From Bog-473 sp963779735 (GTDB lineage: Bacteria; Actinomycetota; Acidimicrobiia; Acidimicrobiales; RAAP-2), in NCBI GenBank assembly GCA_963779735.1, contig CAVZZJ010000004.1:930001-994000 (forward strand): DNA of 64,000 bases. Direction: 5' to 3'. The translations under genes were made by a program, and so were the position numbers. Every line of letters starts with the position of its first letter. Within the stretch, counting starts at the first letter, position 1. The notes beneath the pieces were generated by a model. The model worked only from the letters and a program-made list of their open reading frames with translations, made no database searches and was not told the origin of the DNA. Of this stretch, positions 17,542-27,023 are shown in pieces.

Positions 17542-18938
17542 ATGAAGATGCTTCGTCGGTGCATTGGCGGTCCCCAGAAGTGCGCCGTACCACGGACAGC
17601 CGCCGCCCTGCTAGCTGCGTCGTGCACCCTGCTCTTCGCCCTCGGCGTAGGAGTGACGGCGAGCGGCGCCGCCAGCTGGGGACCCCACAATGCGGGTGTT
17701 TCTCCGCATGCACTGACACCGTCGACGGTGCAGCACCCCACGCCGTAGCGCCGCTGACGTTGGCCAACATCGTCGTAACGGACCTGTCGACGAACAACGC
17801 CACCGTCTATTCATACGACAATCCAGCGCCCATCTACCCGACCGACATTAACTGCAACACCGGCCCGACCGACCTATTGTGCCTGAACTACGGCGATGGT
17901 CCGGGGCCGAACGGTGGTTCATTCATGATGCTGCCGCCGTTCAACATCCAGCCGGGCCAGCCGTTCAGCGCCATGATGAGCGTATCGGCCGATAACACGA
18001 CCTGCGGCACAGGGACCTACAACGGGGGCGACACTTCCGCCACTGCCCTCGTAGAGCGGGATCAGTATGTGTTCACGCCGGGCCCGACACCCGTAACAAC
18101 CGTGGCCGTGCAGTTTGACTGCACCAACTCGACCGTCGACATCTCGGGCACGATCGCCTACAACATCGTCCCCACCGACCCGGCGAGCGGGTACTACCTC
18201 TATGGGCAGCAAGGTGAGCTGGCCGGCTTCGGCAACGACAACTTCCTCGTCTACCTCGATGGGGCCATGTACTCCAACCTCAACGCCCCGATCGTGGGCA
18301 TGGCGGCCACTCCCGACGGTGCGGGCTACTGGATGGTCGGTGGCGACGGCGGCGTGTTCGCCAGCGGTGACGCAGGGTTCTACGGCTCGACCGGGGCCAT
18401 CCACCTCAACAAGCCCATTGTGGGCATGGCCTCGACCCCCGACGGAGGGGGCTATTGGCTGGTGGCCTCCGACGGCGGAATCTTCACCTTCGGAGATGCG
18501 GCCTTCTACGGCTCGACCGGGGCCATCCACCTCAACAAGCCCATTGTGGGCATGGCCAGGACCCCCGACGGCAAGGGCTATTGGCTGGTGGCCTCCGACG
18601 GCGGAATCTTCACCTTCGGCGATGCCCAGTTTTACGGATCGACCGGCAACATCAAACTGAACAAGCCCATCGTGGGAATGGCGTCCACCCCAGACGGAAA
18701 GGGGTACTGGCTAGTGGCGTCCGACGGAGGGATCTTCACCTTCGGCGACGCCCCGTTCTACGGCTCGGCCGGGAACCTGACGCTCAACAGCCCCATCGTC
18801 GGTATGACCCCCACTTCTGACGGGAAGGGCTACTGGTTCACCGCCTCGGACGGCGGTGTCTTCTCCTACGGTGATGCCCCGTTCTTCGGGAGCCTGGGAG
18901 GTACCGGAGTCGACGACGTGGTCGGGATGGCCCGCTGA
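17542..18938 (+). pseudogene. Secreted 42-aa-repeat protein, frameshifted
   Basis: The ATG at 17542 has AAGGAG upstream and opens a signal peptide (A-A-L-L-A-A-S-C-T-L-L-F-A-L-G-V-G-V-T-A-S-G-A-A-S) that runs into a stop at 17746. The body of the protein is in another frame from about 17700 to 18938: a beta-rich domain, then five repeats of about 42 residues with consensus P-I-V-G-M-A-x-T-P-D-G-K-G-Y-W-L-V-A-S-D-G-G. One missing base in the stretch 17700-17745 explains the break. The intact paralogue at 22372 has the same architecture. Surface-exposed beta-propeller-like role is likely, function unknown. Confidence 0.75.
18283..18908 (+). repeat. 126-bp tandem repeats (five units) in secreted protein gene
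   Basis: Units start near 18284, 18410, 18536, 18662 and 18788, spaced exactly 126 bp and highly similar to each other and to the array at 23107. The spacing is a whole number of codons, so expansion or loss of units keeps the frame. Confidence 0.85.
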
Positions 18939-19293
18939 CGTTTGGAGATCCGGCGGTGATATAGGCACCGCTGGTCTCTGTATATGAGGGACGCTTGGGG
19001 TTTGAATCGGGCAATGGCCACTGAGATTCTTCCAGATAGCTGGCGGACATACTTATTGGGGCGGATGTGGGCTCATGCCCCCTGGGCTTCATTTGCTGGA
19101 GCGCCTAAATGGAGCCGGGACAAGCGGCAAAGCACGCATCATCGGACGTTGTAGCCTCAGCACCAACTTCATAGGAGACCGACGCTCTGAACAACCGCAG
19201 ATGGTCACTTCGTCATGGTCCCCCAACTTGACGACCTCGATTCCGGCAAGCGGACTTACTAGGCGCCTCCGCAACCATTTGTCAGGAAATGAG
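18939..19293. other. Non-coding stretch before terminator-like hairpin
   Basis: No convincing gene. The longest plus-strand frame (79 codons, 19075-19314) has no family resemblance and ends within the hairpin that follows; I treat it as chance or decayed sequence. Confidence 0.4.
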
Positions 19294-19333
19294 GGCGCCC
19301 CCGGCGGCCACTAGCCGGGTCGTCGGGGGCGCC
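19294..19333 (+). terminator. Strong GC hairpin, terminator-like
   Basis: GGCGCCCCCGGCG pairs with CGTCGGGGGCGCC (12 of 13 positions) across a 14-base loop and is followed by TTT. It could end transcription from the left or shield the small gene at 19485. Confidence 0.5.
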
Positions 19334-19484
19334 TTTCCGGTCCTTCCGCCGTCTGTCATCTTCTCGTCATGGAACTCGTATCTGGTTCCAAGCTGGCCCG
19401 AATGTTCCCATGTTCTAATGCAGTGCAGATGTGCTCATGTTCAACACAGGTGAAGCCACCGCTTCGCCACAAGGGAGGTTGGAA

Positions 19485-19712
19485 ATGAACCCCTTCGGCA
19501 AGATTCTGCTGGGCCTGGGTGTCGCAGGAGGAACCTTTGGGATAGGACTCGGTATCGGAGCAATAACTTCCGGGGCGGCCAGCACCCCGTCAGGATCATC
19601 AACGACTGCGCCAAGTTCAACCACGACGGCCTCTACGGCAGCGCCCTCTACCACCACGCCCTCAACCACGACAACGCCGTGTCCGCATATGAACGGTGCG
19701 GCGACTGGGTAG
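19485..19712 (+). CDS. Small exported Thr/Ser-rich protein
   Basis: 75 residues from the ATG at 19485, preceded by GGGAGG. The N-terminus is a glycine-rich hydrophobic segment (I-L-L-G-L-G-V-A-G-G-T-F-G-I-G-L-G-I-G), followed by a threonine/serine/proline linker and a short C-P-H-M-N-G end. It looks like an anchored or secreted peptide, or the N-terminal part of a longer protein that lost its tail; the downstream sequence in another frame also looks coding-like. Confidence 0.5.
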   Translation: MNPFGKILLGLGVAGGTFGIGLGIGAITSGAASTPSGSSTTAPSSTTTASTAAPSTTTPSTTTTPCPHMNGAATG

Positions 19713-19774
19713 CGGTGTCGACGACGCTGGCCAATACCACGGCCCCCGGCATTCCGATAACCTGGAGGAGGCGG

Positions 19775-20593
19775 TCAACCAGTGCACGAGGTCAAGTGCG
19801 CAACCAGGCCGGACAGTTCAATTTGAATTGGTCCGTTGTCTTTGGCATACCACGTCTGGTATCCCATTTCCTTCTTTAGCTCTGGGTATAGAGCAGAATC
19901 GAACGCCCCGCCGGCACCCTTCGCAGCGTTAGTGACCTCGATATGACCGAGTGAAGTGGTTACCTCAAGGACATTGTGAAATGTGTCGAGAGGGACCGTC
20001 AACGTCGGGATCAAAGTCCCTCTTTCCCTAATGGACAGTGTGATCTGAATCGACGTCTGCCCCGACTTCAGTGCGCCGCCCAATTGGTTGAGGTCCGGCT
20101 GCGAGAGGTGCACGAGCATATGCAGCGTGGAAGTGAACACCCCACCAGAACTGAGATGTGTAACGCTCGGCAAGACGGTGTTCCCGACAAGCTGGGCCGC
20201 CACACCGCCAACCATTTCACTCGACGGACTGCTTACGAGATCGCCGTTGTTGGTAATTGTGTAGTGAAAAGCGGCATTGGTTGGGATGTTCTTCCCGTCG
20301 ACCTGTGTGTCGCTACCCTCATCGACGGTGATCTTTGTTCCCTCAGGGGTTCTGATCACGTCCGCTACTCGTAGCGTTTCGGTTGCAGTTATTCCATTTG
20401 AATCAAGGGTCTCCTGACACGTTCTGCCTACTCGGGCTGGATAGAAGTACGACTTCCATGTCGGATCATTAGATAATCTGACATGATCCTTCTGCGTTGC
20501 ATAGGCCAGGGTAGGTTCGGCCAGGAGAAGCAACAGAGTCAAGGTAAAGAAGCTACGGCGGAGACCCTTCTGGGTCAGTTGTCTGGGTCTCAC
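19775..20593 (-). CDS. Secreted hypothetical protein
   Basis: 272 residues with a signal peptide (F-F-T-L-T-L-L-L-L-L-A-E-P-T-L-A-Y-A). The mature part is beta-rich with two cysteines, one near residue 59 (G-R-T-C-Q-E-T-L) and one three residues from the end (L-T-S-C-T-G), which could form a disulfide. No family recognised. A copy of the dispersed intergenic repeat lies just upstream of its start. Confidence 0.65.
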   Translation of the reverse strand: MRPRQLTQKGLRRSFFTLTLLLLLAEPTLAYATQKDHVRLSNDPTWKSYFYPARVGRTCQETLDSNGITATETLRVADVIRTPEGTKITVDEGSDTQVDGKNIPTNAAFHYTITNNGDLVSSPSSEMVGGVAAQLVGNTVLPSVTHLSSGGVFTSTLHMLVHLSQPDLNQLGGALKSGQTSIQITLSIRERGTLIPTLTVPLDTFHNVLEVTTSLGHIEVTNAAKGAGGAFDSALYPELKKEMGYQTWYAKDNGPIQIELSGLVAHLTSCTG

Positions 20594-20659
20594 GGCAAGC
20601 CAAGTTTAGCTGTCCATCTAACAGCGATCAGGGCAGCCATCGAAGTGATCGTCGATACC

Positions 20660-20810
20660 CATTCATGGTCACCCCGTCATGCATGGAGGTCACCAACGGT
20701 GACCACATTGGTTGGCCATCTATACCCCCCATCTTCACGATCCTGATTACCGATGGGACTCCGCCAGGTGTCGTTCAGGGTAGGTGGTACGAGTAATCGG
20801 ATAATCCACG
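20660..20810. repeat. Dispersed intergenic repeat, copy A
   Basis: Contains the inverted repeat GGTCACC-AAC-GGTGACC (20688-20704), a block TTGGTTGGCCATCTAT, and the conserved core GATGGGACTCCGCCAGGTGT at 20752-20771, then GTAATCGGATAATCC. The same order recurs at 21780, 55605 and 59860. Confidence 0.75.
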
Positions 20811-20830
20811 TCGGGGGACCGATCTATGAA

Positions 20831-21550
20831 TCAGTCCGTCCTGCCGCTGTTTCCCGGCACGACCGGATGGACCTCGATCAGGCTGCATCCGGGCAGTCCG
20901 GGGGGATTGGTGCCCAAGCCTGAAACGGTCACTCGTACCGACTCCGTGAGATTCGGCGGTGTGACAAGGAGGAAGGGATAGTACGGACAGGATGTGGCCG
21001 ATCCAATCGGATTGTCCGTACCCTCGACCGTCGCTGACGCCATCTGTCTGGGAGCAAGCGTGACGGTCGGAGCAGTGGTTGCGCCGGGCTGGATGCCGCC
21101 AAGGTAGCCGCTGAGCGTGCGTTCGGCCTGGACGACTTGATTACCTTGCGCATCGAGTCCGGCCACACCGGGATAGCCCGACAGGGTGCAGGTCGATTGA
21201 CTTTGGTTGGTAAACAGGATCACCTGGTCTTCGTGCCCGAGGCCTGCACCGCCCCCCGCATTGGAGACCGAAACCTGGCCGTCACGGCAAGGCGGCCCAG
21301 CACTGGCCGCCGATGACGTCGTCGAGGTCGTAGCCGTTGATGGCACGGTGGTTGTGGGGACCACCAGCGGCGCCACGGTCCCAGAAGTGGTGCTTGGAGT
21401 CGTGGGAGGGTTGGCCGTCGAGTTCGTACCACACGAAGCCAGCACGAAACTCAGGACTAATCCGCCAATGGAGAGAGCGATTACTGTCCATGTTCGCCTC
21501 ACTCCGACGCCCGCTCGAAGGTCCCTTTTCGTTCCGTTGTTGGTGCTCAC
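20831..21550 (-). CDS. DUF4232-type lipoprotein
   Basis: 239 residues from the GTG at 21550 (an in-frame GTG/ATG lies further up at 21595). A lipoprotein signal ends L-A-S-C-G; a Thr/Ser/Pro linker follows, then a domain with C-R-D-G-Q-V-S-V-S, F-T-N-Q-S-Q-S-T-C-T-L-S-G-Y-P-G-V and a closing P-G-C-S-L-I-E-V-H-P, which is the DUF4232 pattern. Anchored to the outer face of the membrane; function of the domain is unknown. Confidence 0.8.
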   Translation of the reverse strand: MSTNNGTKRDLRAGVGVRRTWTVIALSIGGLVLSFVLASCGTNSTANPPTTPSTTSGTVAPLVVPTTTVPSTATTSTTSSAASAGPPCRDGQVSVSNAGGGAGLGHEDQVILFTNQSQSTCTLSGYPGVAGLDAQGNQVVQAERTLSGYLGGIQPGATTAPTVTLAPRQMASATVEGTDNPIGSATSCPYYPFLLVTPPNLTESVRVTVSGLGTNPPGLPGCSLIEVHPVVPGNSGRTD

Positions 21551-21779
21551 CTTCGTGCCGTCTCGCCCCTTTGAGATTGATGGTTGTGCTCCCACCTACA
21601 ATCACGATCAACAGCTTCATATCGTTGTCAAGAAAAGGAAGGACCCAATTCCAAGACGGCAAGTGACTGGGCGATACCTGGACGATCGTAGGGTGACCTG
21701 CTCTTATATTCGTGGTACGTGCCAACGGGGTTGAGGTGTGGTGCGTGATACTCGTGGGTACCTTTGTGGTCCGTCTACC

Positions 21780-22005
21780 GTGCCCATGCATGGTCAACCT
21801 CTGATGACCATGCATGGCGAAACAGGTGACCACATGGCTCGGCCATGTGTGACCGAAGTACGTCTCCTCTTGGACGATCGACTCCCATACATGGTCAACG
21901 TCGTGATGACTATCCATGGCGGACAGGTGACCATATTGGTTGGCCATCTATTACCCCCACCTCCATCGATCCTGATTACCGATGGGACTCCGCCAGGTGT
22001 CGATT
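21780..22005. repeat. Dispersed intergenic repeat, copy B (double dyad)
   Basis: Starts with a perfect inverted repeat with 13-bp arms (CCATGCATGGTCA, 21784-21796, against 21805-21817) and a second, degenerate dyad near 21890-21920. It ends with the block TTGGTTGGCCATCTATTACC and the core GATGGGACTCCGCCAGGTGT at 21981-22000. About 80 bp at its right end are nearly the same as copy A. Confidence 0.8.
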
Positions 22006-22371
22006 ACGTCCATATGATTGAGCAGTGGGTTAATACCTACGGATCTCGAAAACTCGTTCGTGGCATCACCCTTCGACTTGCAGCCTCGCCTTCAGGCCAC
22101 GCTGACTGTAGATATCCCCGTCGGAGCCAAGTGCGGAGAGGTGGTGACCGTCGCCAAGCACATAATCGGCTGATTTCCGAAGTGTCCCACCGACCCCGGC
22201 GTTACTCGGCTACCAGCTGAGTGTCCAGGGGGTCGGGTATCTGTTGGAACAACTAACCAGCGTTTGTTTGGATTGCCGCCCGCTCCGTGAGGCCGCCGGA
22301 GGCGCCGATATCCCCGTTTCGGCGGGTACCTTGTTTTAGGATGCCCACGTCCTGACAGAGACTGAGATCGG
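22006..22371. other. Intergenic stretch with a possible coding remnant
   Basis: No complete gene. Around 22075-22168 the plus strand reads L-Q-P-R-L-Q-A-T-L-T-V-D-I-P-V-G-A-K-C-G-E-V-V-T up to a stop, which looks like the end of a lost gene, but nothing upstream connects to it. Confidence 0.3.
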
Positions 22372-23760
22372 ATGGTGGGAATCATGAATGGTGGCGGGCG
22401 GATTTCGAACGTGTCGAAGCTACGGCACTTCCTCGGAAAAAAGATCAAGGGTCTGTCGTCGTTCGGCGCAGCGATTTCGGTGATGGCGTCCCTCGTTGTT
22501 GTCTTGGGGCTGGTGTCGATCCCCACGGCGAGCGCAGCTCCCTACCGGGCACACTCGATCTACGGCGGCGACACGAAAGCCAGCCTGACCTCGCCGCACG
22601 TGCCGGTCGACAGCGACGCCCCGCTCAACCTGATCGTAGGTGAGGCCTACGTCGGTGATGCGGCTCCCGTCGTCTACACGCAGACTCCAACACAACCCAC
22701 GTACACGCCCGGCATCGACGGGTACGTTCTGTCGACTGGATCGCTGTCCACTCAATTCCAGTTCACTTCGAGCACTCCCTTCGTCGCTGGTCAGACGTAC
22801 ACGTTGAATGGTGCTGCAGGCAGCTCCAGAGTCGGCCTCACGACCTGCGGCGGTCCCGGCTCGATCACGGCACTCACTGTCGACCAGTTCGTCGTCGTAG
22901 GAGGGGTCGTCACGACGATGGCGATCCAGTTCGACTGCCTTGATTCCAACGGGATAAACGAGCTCCTCGGCACCATCGCCTACAACGCCTCGCCGAGCAC
23001 TCCGGGGCAGGGCTACTACCTCTACGGAGCGGCCGGTGAGCTCGGGGGGTTCGGCAACGACGAGTTCTTGAACTATCTGGGCGACCTGACCACGGTGAAC
23101 CTCAACCAGCCCATCGTGGGCATGGCGACCACGCCCTCGGGTGGCGGCTACTGGATGGTAGCCACTGACGGTGGCATCTTCTCCTTCGGCGACGCCGCCT
23201 TCTACGGCTCCACCGGGGCCATCCACCTCAACAAGCCGATCGTGGGCATGGCGTCGACTCCCGACGGCAAGGGCTACTGGCTGGTCGCCTCCGACGGCGG
23301 GATCTTCACCTTCGGAGACGCAGCCTTCTACGGATCGACCGGCGCCATCCACCTCAACAAGCCCATCGTCGGTATGGCGCCGACCCCGGACGGCAACGGC
23401 TACTGGCTGGTGGCTTCTGACGGTGGGATCTTCACCTTCGGTGATGCGGCTTTCTACGGCTCGACGGGCGCCATTCACCTCAACAAGCCAATCGTTGGTA
23501 TGGCGTCGACTCCCGACGGCAAGGGCTACTGGCTGGTGGCTTCGGACGGTGGGATCTTCACCTTCGGCGACGCCCCGTTTTACGGCTCCACCGGGAACCT
23601 CACATTGAACAGCCCCATCGTCGGCATGACCCCCACCGCTGATGGCAAGGGCTACTGGTTCACCGCCTCGGACGGCGGCGTCTTCTCCTACGGCGATGCC
23701 CCGTTCTTCGGGAGCCTGGGAGGTACCGGAGTCGACGACGTGGTCGGGATGGCCCGCTGA
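22372..23760 (+). CDS. Secreted protein with five 42-residue repeats
   Basis: 462 residues (ATG 22372; ATG 22384 also possible). A long N-terminal leader with hydrophobic core (I-S-V-M-A-S-L-V-V-V-L-G-L-V-S-I-P-T-A-S-A) is followed by about 190 residues of beta-rich sequence and five 42-residue repeats of the G-Y-W-L-V-A-S-D-G-G-I-F-T-F-G-D-A type. This is the intact paralogue of the frameshifted gene at 17542; the last 90 bp of the two genes are nearly identical. A likely extracellular structural or ligand-binding propeller. Confidence 0.85.
   Translation: MVGIMNGGGRISNVSKLRHFLGKKIKGLSSFGAAISVMASLVVVLGLVSIPTASAAPYRAHSIYGGDTKASLTSPHVPVDSDAPLNLIVGEAYVGDAAPVVYTQTPTQPTYTPGIDGYVLSTGSLSTQFQFTSSTPFVAGQTYTLNGAAGSSRVGLTTCGGPGSITALTVDQFVVVGGVVTTMAIQFDCLDSNGINELLGTIAYNASPSTPGQGYYLYGAAGELGGFGNDEFLNYLGDLTTVNLNQPIVGMATTPSGGGYWMVATDGGIFSFGDAAFYGSTGAIHLNKPIVGMASTPDGKGYWLVASDGGIFTFGDAAFYGSTGAIHLNKPIVGMAPTPDGNGYWLVASDGGIFTFGDAAFYGSTGAIHLNKPIVGMASTPDGKGYWLVASDGGIFTFGDAPFYGSTGNLTLNSPIVGMTPTADGKGYWFTASDGGVFSYGDAPFFGSLGGTGVDDVVGMAR
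23107..23730 (+). repeat. 126-bp tandem repeats (five units), second array
   Basis: Five units at 126-bp spacing encode P-I-V-G-M-A-x-T-P-D-G-x-G-Y-W repeats. Some neighbouring units differ by only a few bases, which indicates recent expansion or gene conversion with the array at 18283. Confidence 0.85.
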
Positions 23761-23814
23761 CGTCTGAAGACCCGGCGAACGGGGCAGGGCACCCCATGCG
23801 GTGAACCGTTAGAA

Positions 23815-24060
23815 CCCTGACGCTCACGTCGAGATGACCGTGGCCCTCTCGGCTGCGGCTCGGACGGCAGATCCGTCCACCACAGCGCTGAACTCGCCTG
23901 TGGCGGGAGCCGGAGGCGCCACGAAGATCTCCAGAGGTCCATCGCGTGGCAACGGGAATACCCAGGCGCTGAAACGCCATCCACCCGTCCCGCCGCTCCG
24001 AAGGCCACTCGGGTTCTGTCCCCACGACCGGCGAGGTTACGTCATCCCGCTGCGCCAGGT
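23815..24060 (-). pseudogene. C-terminal gene remnant
   Basis: On the minus strand one frame reads Q-N-P-S-G-L-R-S-G-G-T-G-G-W-R-F-S-A-W-V-F-P-L-P and P-L-E-I-F-V-A-P-P-A-P to a stop near 23835, and an adjacent frame continues upstream (D-D-V-T-S-P-V-V-G-T-E). It looks like the end of a protein broken by a frameshift with its 5' part lost. Family not recognised. Confidence 0.35.
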
Positions 24061-24065
24061 CATTG

Positions 24066-24833
24066 TCATTTCACGCCATGCCTTCTCTCTTCGTGTATTG
24101 CCCGAAGGATCCGAAGCCCGCCTTGAACGCCTTTTCTCTTACTGACACCGAATGCTGGACTTCGTTCGACACTGGGAACTTCGGCCACCCTCACTCCTGC
24201 CTTGGCACATCGCACGCTGATCCATGTCTCGATCTCGACTCCGTCGCCCAACCGCATGGAGTCCTTATCGATCTCTGCGGCGTCCTGCTCATCGAGACCC
24301 AGTAGAAAGAGACACTCTCGGCGAAATGCGATAAAGCCGTAATCAATGTCCGTGTAGCGGGTGCCGCACAGGAGGTTGACGACCGTGTTCAAGATGTAGA
24401 TACCGAGCCGTTGCAATGGGCTGACGTCGCCGCTACCGCCGGGTAAGAAGCGGGAACCCTTGGCGAAGTCGGCCCCCTCTTTGAGGGCGTTGACGAAGCG
24501 GGGGATTTCCGCAGGATCGGTCGACCCATCGGCGTCGATCATGACGATAAAGTCCCCCGTCGCCTCTTGGAAGCCACAGGCCAATGCATTGCCTTTCCCC
24601 GTGCGGCTCTGGCGGACGACGATGATGTCGGGCCTGTAGCGTCTGGCGACCTCGACCGTATCGTCCGTAGAGCCGCCGTCAACGAGGATCACCTCGTGCA
24701 GGTCGTGGGGCAATCCCCCAAGAGCATGAGGCAGGTTGAGGGCATCGTTCTTGGCCGGAATCACCACGCTGACCAACGGTTCGGGCCAATTTTCTTTTGG
24801 ATTGAGCTGAGCCGTCCTCGTAATCGAAACCAC
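24066..24833 (-). CDS. GT2-family glycosyltransferase
   Basis: 255 residues from a GTG at 24833. Family 2 marks: V-S-V-V-I-P-A-K-N-D at the N-terminus, V-D-G-G-S-T-D-D-T, and the metal/nucleotide-sugar site M-I-D-A-D-G-S-T-D. The length and the lack of a C-terminal membrane pair resemble DPM1/UDP-glucose-type polyprenyl-phosphate transferases without anchor. It probably adds a sugar to a lipid or cell-wall acceptor. Single-gene unit. Confidence 0.85.
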   Translation of the reverse strand: MVSITRTAQLNPKENWPEPLVSVVIPAKNDALNLPHALGGLPHDLHEVILVDGGSTDDTVEVARRYRPDIIVVRQSRTGKGNALACGFQEATGDFIVMIDADGSTDPAEIPRFVNALKEGADFAKGSRFLPGGSGDVSPLQRLGIYILNTVVNLLCGTRYTDIDYGFIAFRRECLFLLGLDEQDAAEIDKDSMRLGDGVEIETWISVRCAKAGVRVAEVPSVERSPAFGVSKRKGVQGGLRILRAIHEERRHGVK

Positions 24834-25106
24834 CCCAGATCGTTGTATTCGAGGTTCGAGTAGTAGAGATTACGTGACGAAGCCGACTGTCACCGACAGG
24901 TGGCTACCTCAGCACGGCGCTCGGCCGTCCATCTCGCCTGCGGCGATGGTCGGGTGCCGGATCAGCTCCCCGCCCATTGAGGCAACTCCGCTGTCGGCGC
25001 CCACGACCATTCATCGAACCTGCGCAACATCTTCTCGAAGGATCTCTGAAATCTGATAGCACAACAGATCAACTTTTTAGAGTAATGGCCACCCACCATG
25101 AGAACT

Positions 25107-26009
25107 TCAGGGTAGGTCGGCGAAATACCGCACTACGTGTCTGTCGGATACGAGGCGGCTCAGCCCAAGCGGAGTCAAGCCGCTGTGGTTGCTCCTTAGT
25201 GGATCGGCGCCGTGTCTTCTAAGGAGGGCGATCATGGCACCGTCCCAGCTGCAGTTGTACACCGCCACGTGCAACGGCGTATTGCCAAAGGAGTTCGGTG
25301 CGTCCACAGCCGCTCCATGCGACAGGAGGGCCTCCGCTGCGGCAAATGACCCTACTTGTACGGCGAAATGCTGTGGTGCGAATCCAGCGGCATCCCTGAC
25401 ATTTGGGTCCTCGCCCGCAGCTAGTCTCGCCAAAATCTCCGCCACATCGTTAGCCAATGCGGCGTAGTGAAGGCTGGCACGAAACGCTGCCTGATCCGAT
25501 TCCGACCTTGGTCTAAATGTACCCTGAGTGGGGATAATCTCCCTGCGCCACCACCATTCCGCCCGGCGAAGCAGCACAAACAAGGCTCTCCCGTACACAT
25601 GTGGGTAGTGTGCTTCCAACTCGACCAAGGCGTCGGTTCCCTCATGTGTGTAAAAAGAGGCGTACGTCATGTCGGTCACGTTGAACCCCCCCGGAGCACC
25701 CTGGGTGCGGGCGTACTCACGGGTCACCTCAAGTATCTCTTCTCCGATGGAGACAGCGACCTCAGCGGCATCATCGATCTTGCTTCGAGGCGTCGTGTCG
25801 TGCATCGCCTGAAGACGATCAGCCACCTCGGTCTTGACGGAAGGCCCGGTCCCTGCGAGGCGTTCAATGGCATCGCCCTGGCGCATGAGTCTTATGGCAT
25901 CGGTGACGAGAATGCCCTCTTCACTGGCGACTTGTTCCCATTCGGTCCGCTGACCATTGGCCTTCCTCTTGCGCACCACATCAGCATGCCGTATCGAGCG
26001 CACCAGCAC
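25107..26009 (-). CDS. Ankyrin-repeat protein, copy 1
   Basis: 301 residues from a GTG at 26009. The N-terminal half is helical (A-S-E-E-G-I-L-V-T-D-A-I-R-L-M, D-T-T-P-R-S-K-I-D-D-A-A-E-V-A-V-S-I-G-E-E-I-L) and the C-terminal third has ankyrin repeats (G-F-A-P-Q-H-F-A, G-N-T-P-L-H-V-A-V-Y-N-C, G-L-T-P-L-G-L-S). The start was set by alignment with the paralogue at 27802; the frame is open to 26273 but that part is antisense to the next gene. Ankyrin repeats suggest protein binding; no toxin or effector domain is visible. Confidence 0.75.
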   Translation of the reverse strand: MLVRSIRHADVVRKRKANGQRTEWEQVASEEGILVTDAIRLMRQGDAIERLAGTGPSVKTEVADRLQAMHDTTPRSKIDDAAEVAVSIGEEILEVTREYARTQGAPGGFNVTDMTYASFYTHEGTDALVELEAHYPHVYGRALFVLLRRAEWWWRREIIPTQGTFRPRSESDQAAFRASLHYAALANDVAEILARLAAGEDPNVRDAAGFAPQHFAVQVGSFAAAEALLSHGAAVDAPNSFGNTPLHVAVYNCSWDGAMIALLRRHGADPLRSNHSGLTPLGLSRLVSDRHVVRYFADLP

Positions 26010-26184
26010 CAGGAGCTGACAATCAGATAATCTGCCCTCTTCGTTGGGCAAATGTTGGGAACCGGTAGTTCGTAAGTTGTCATGTCTGATCGACAGTTCA
26101 GTTGAACCTGCCGAACGATGAGTCTGCGAGGGAGACCCGAAAGCGATGAGCACTCCCGGTCGGGTACTGAGCGCTGCCGGGTAA

Positions 26185-26829
26185 ATGTCAAAGCGTCGGT
26201 GGATTCCAACAGGGTCCATGGCGGCCTTGGCCATTCTGGTGGTGGGCTCTGCGCTTCTCGGTATTTCAGCCAATCCGACCTCCGTCCATGTTCAAATGCT
26301 TTCACGAGCCGATATTGCGAACTCACTGGACCCTCCCTTGTTTCCGGCCCCTCAGTGGCGTGCCGTAAAGATCCCGAACGCATTTCCAACAATCTCGTGT
26401 TCTGACACGGCGGCCGAGTCCCCTTCCCTGCCACCTCCGATTACACAACAAGAGACGCTTGTAGGACCCGGCGGGACCGTCTTCATGGAGCAGGTTGTTG
26501 CTACGAGCACGCCCCAGTCGCTTTACGATTCGGCCACACGCCCTTTCAATCGGTGCTCGAAGGCGAAAAGTGCCGACTATGGGGGCCACACTGTGATGGT
26601 TAGCCCTTTTTCCGGGGATCGGCTAGTCAGCTTGTACTCGATCGACGGAACGAAGAGTAACGCTGCGGGTAATGTTGGCTTCGTCCGCCTTAGTAATGCA
26701 GTCGTGGCCGTAGCGGTTGTTATACCAGCGGGTAGAACTGCCAGGCGGGAGGGGGGGTATCTCAGCCTCACAGTTGAGGCGATCAACACCGCCGATCCTT
26801 CCGATGGTTTGCCGTTCGAGAACGGCTAG
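26185..26829 (+). CDS. Secreted or anchored hypothetical protein
   Basis: 214 residues with an N-terminal hydrophobic segment (M-A-A-L-A-I-L-V-V-G-S-A-L-L-G-I-S-A) after R-R. The mature region has a few cysteines (I-S-C-S-D, F-N-R-C-S-K-A-K) and no recognised domain. It is divergent from ankyrin copy 1. Confidence 0.6.
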   Translation: MSKRRWIPTGSMAALAILVVGSALLGISANPTSVHVQMLSRADIANSLDPPLFPAPQWRAVKIPNAFPTISCSDTAAESPSLPPPITQQETLVGPGGTVFMEQVVATSTPQSLYDSATRPFNRCSKAKSADYGGHTVMVSPFSGDRLVSLYSIDGTKSNAAGNVGFVRLSNAVVAVAVVIPAGRTARREGGYLSLTVEAINTADPSDGLPFENG

Positions 26830-27023
26830 GGCTCGTCGCAACAGTCCGCAGGGGGGAAGCAATCATCGTTCACAGATGGCACGCCATCTGTGCGTTGCTC
26901 GACGACGCCAAGGAGGGAAGATTGCGGCGTTCGCCGAAGAGGCTGTATAGCGCCAAGATTAGATTACGTGCGCTGCTCCACTGCTGAATGGCCCGCCGCT
27001 GAGGCGAACGGGGATCCGATCCG

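Noticed and set aside
19075..19314. 79-codon frame ending at the hairpin
   Set aside because: No ribosome site or family resemblance; ends inside the terminator-like stem.
18283..23730. Tandem repeats considered as a CRISPR array
   Set aside because: The 126-bp units are coding, in frame, without spacers; no cas genes are present.
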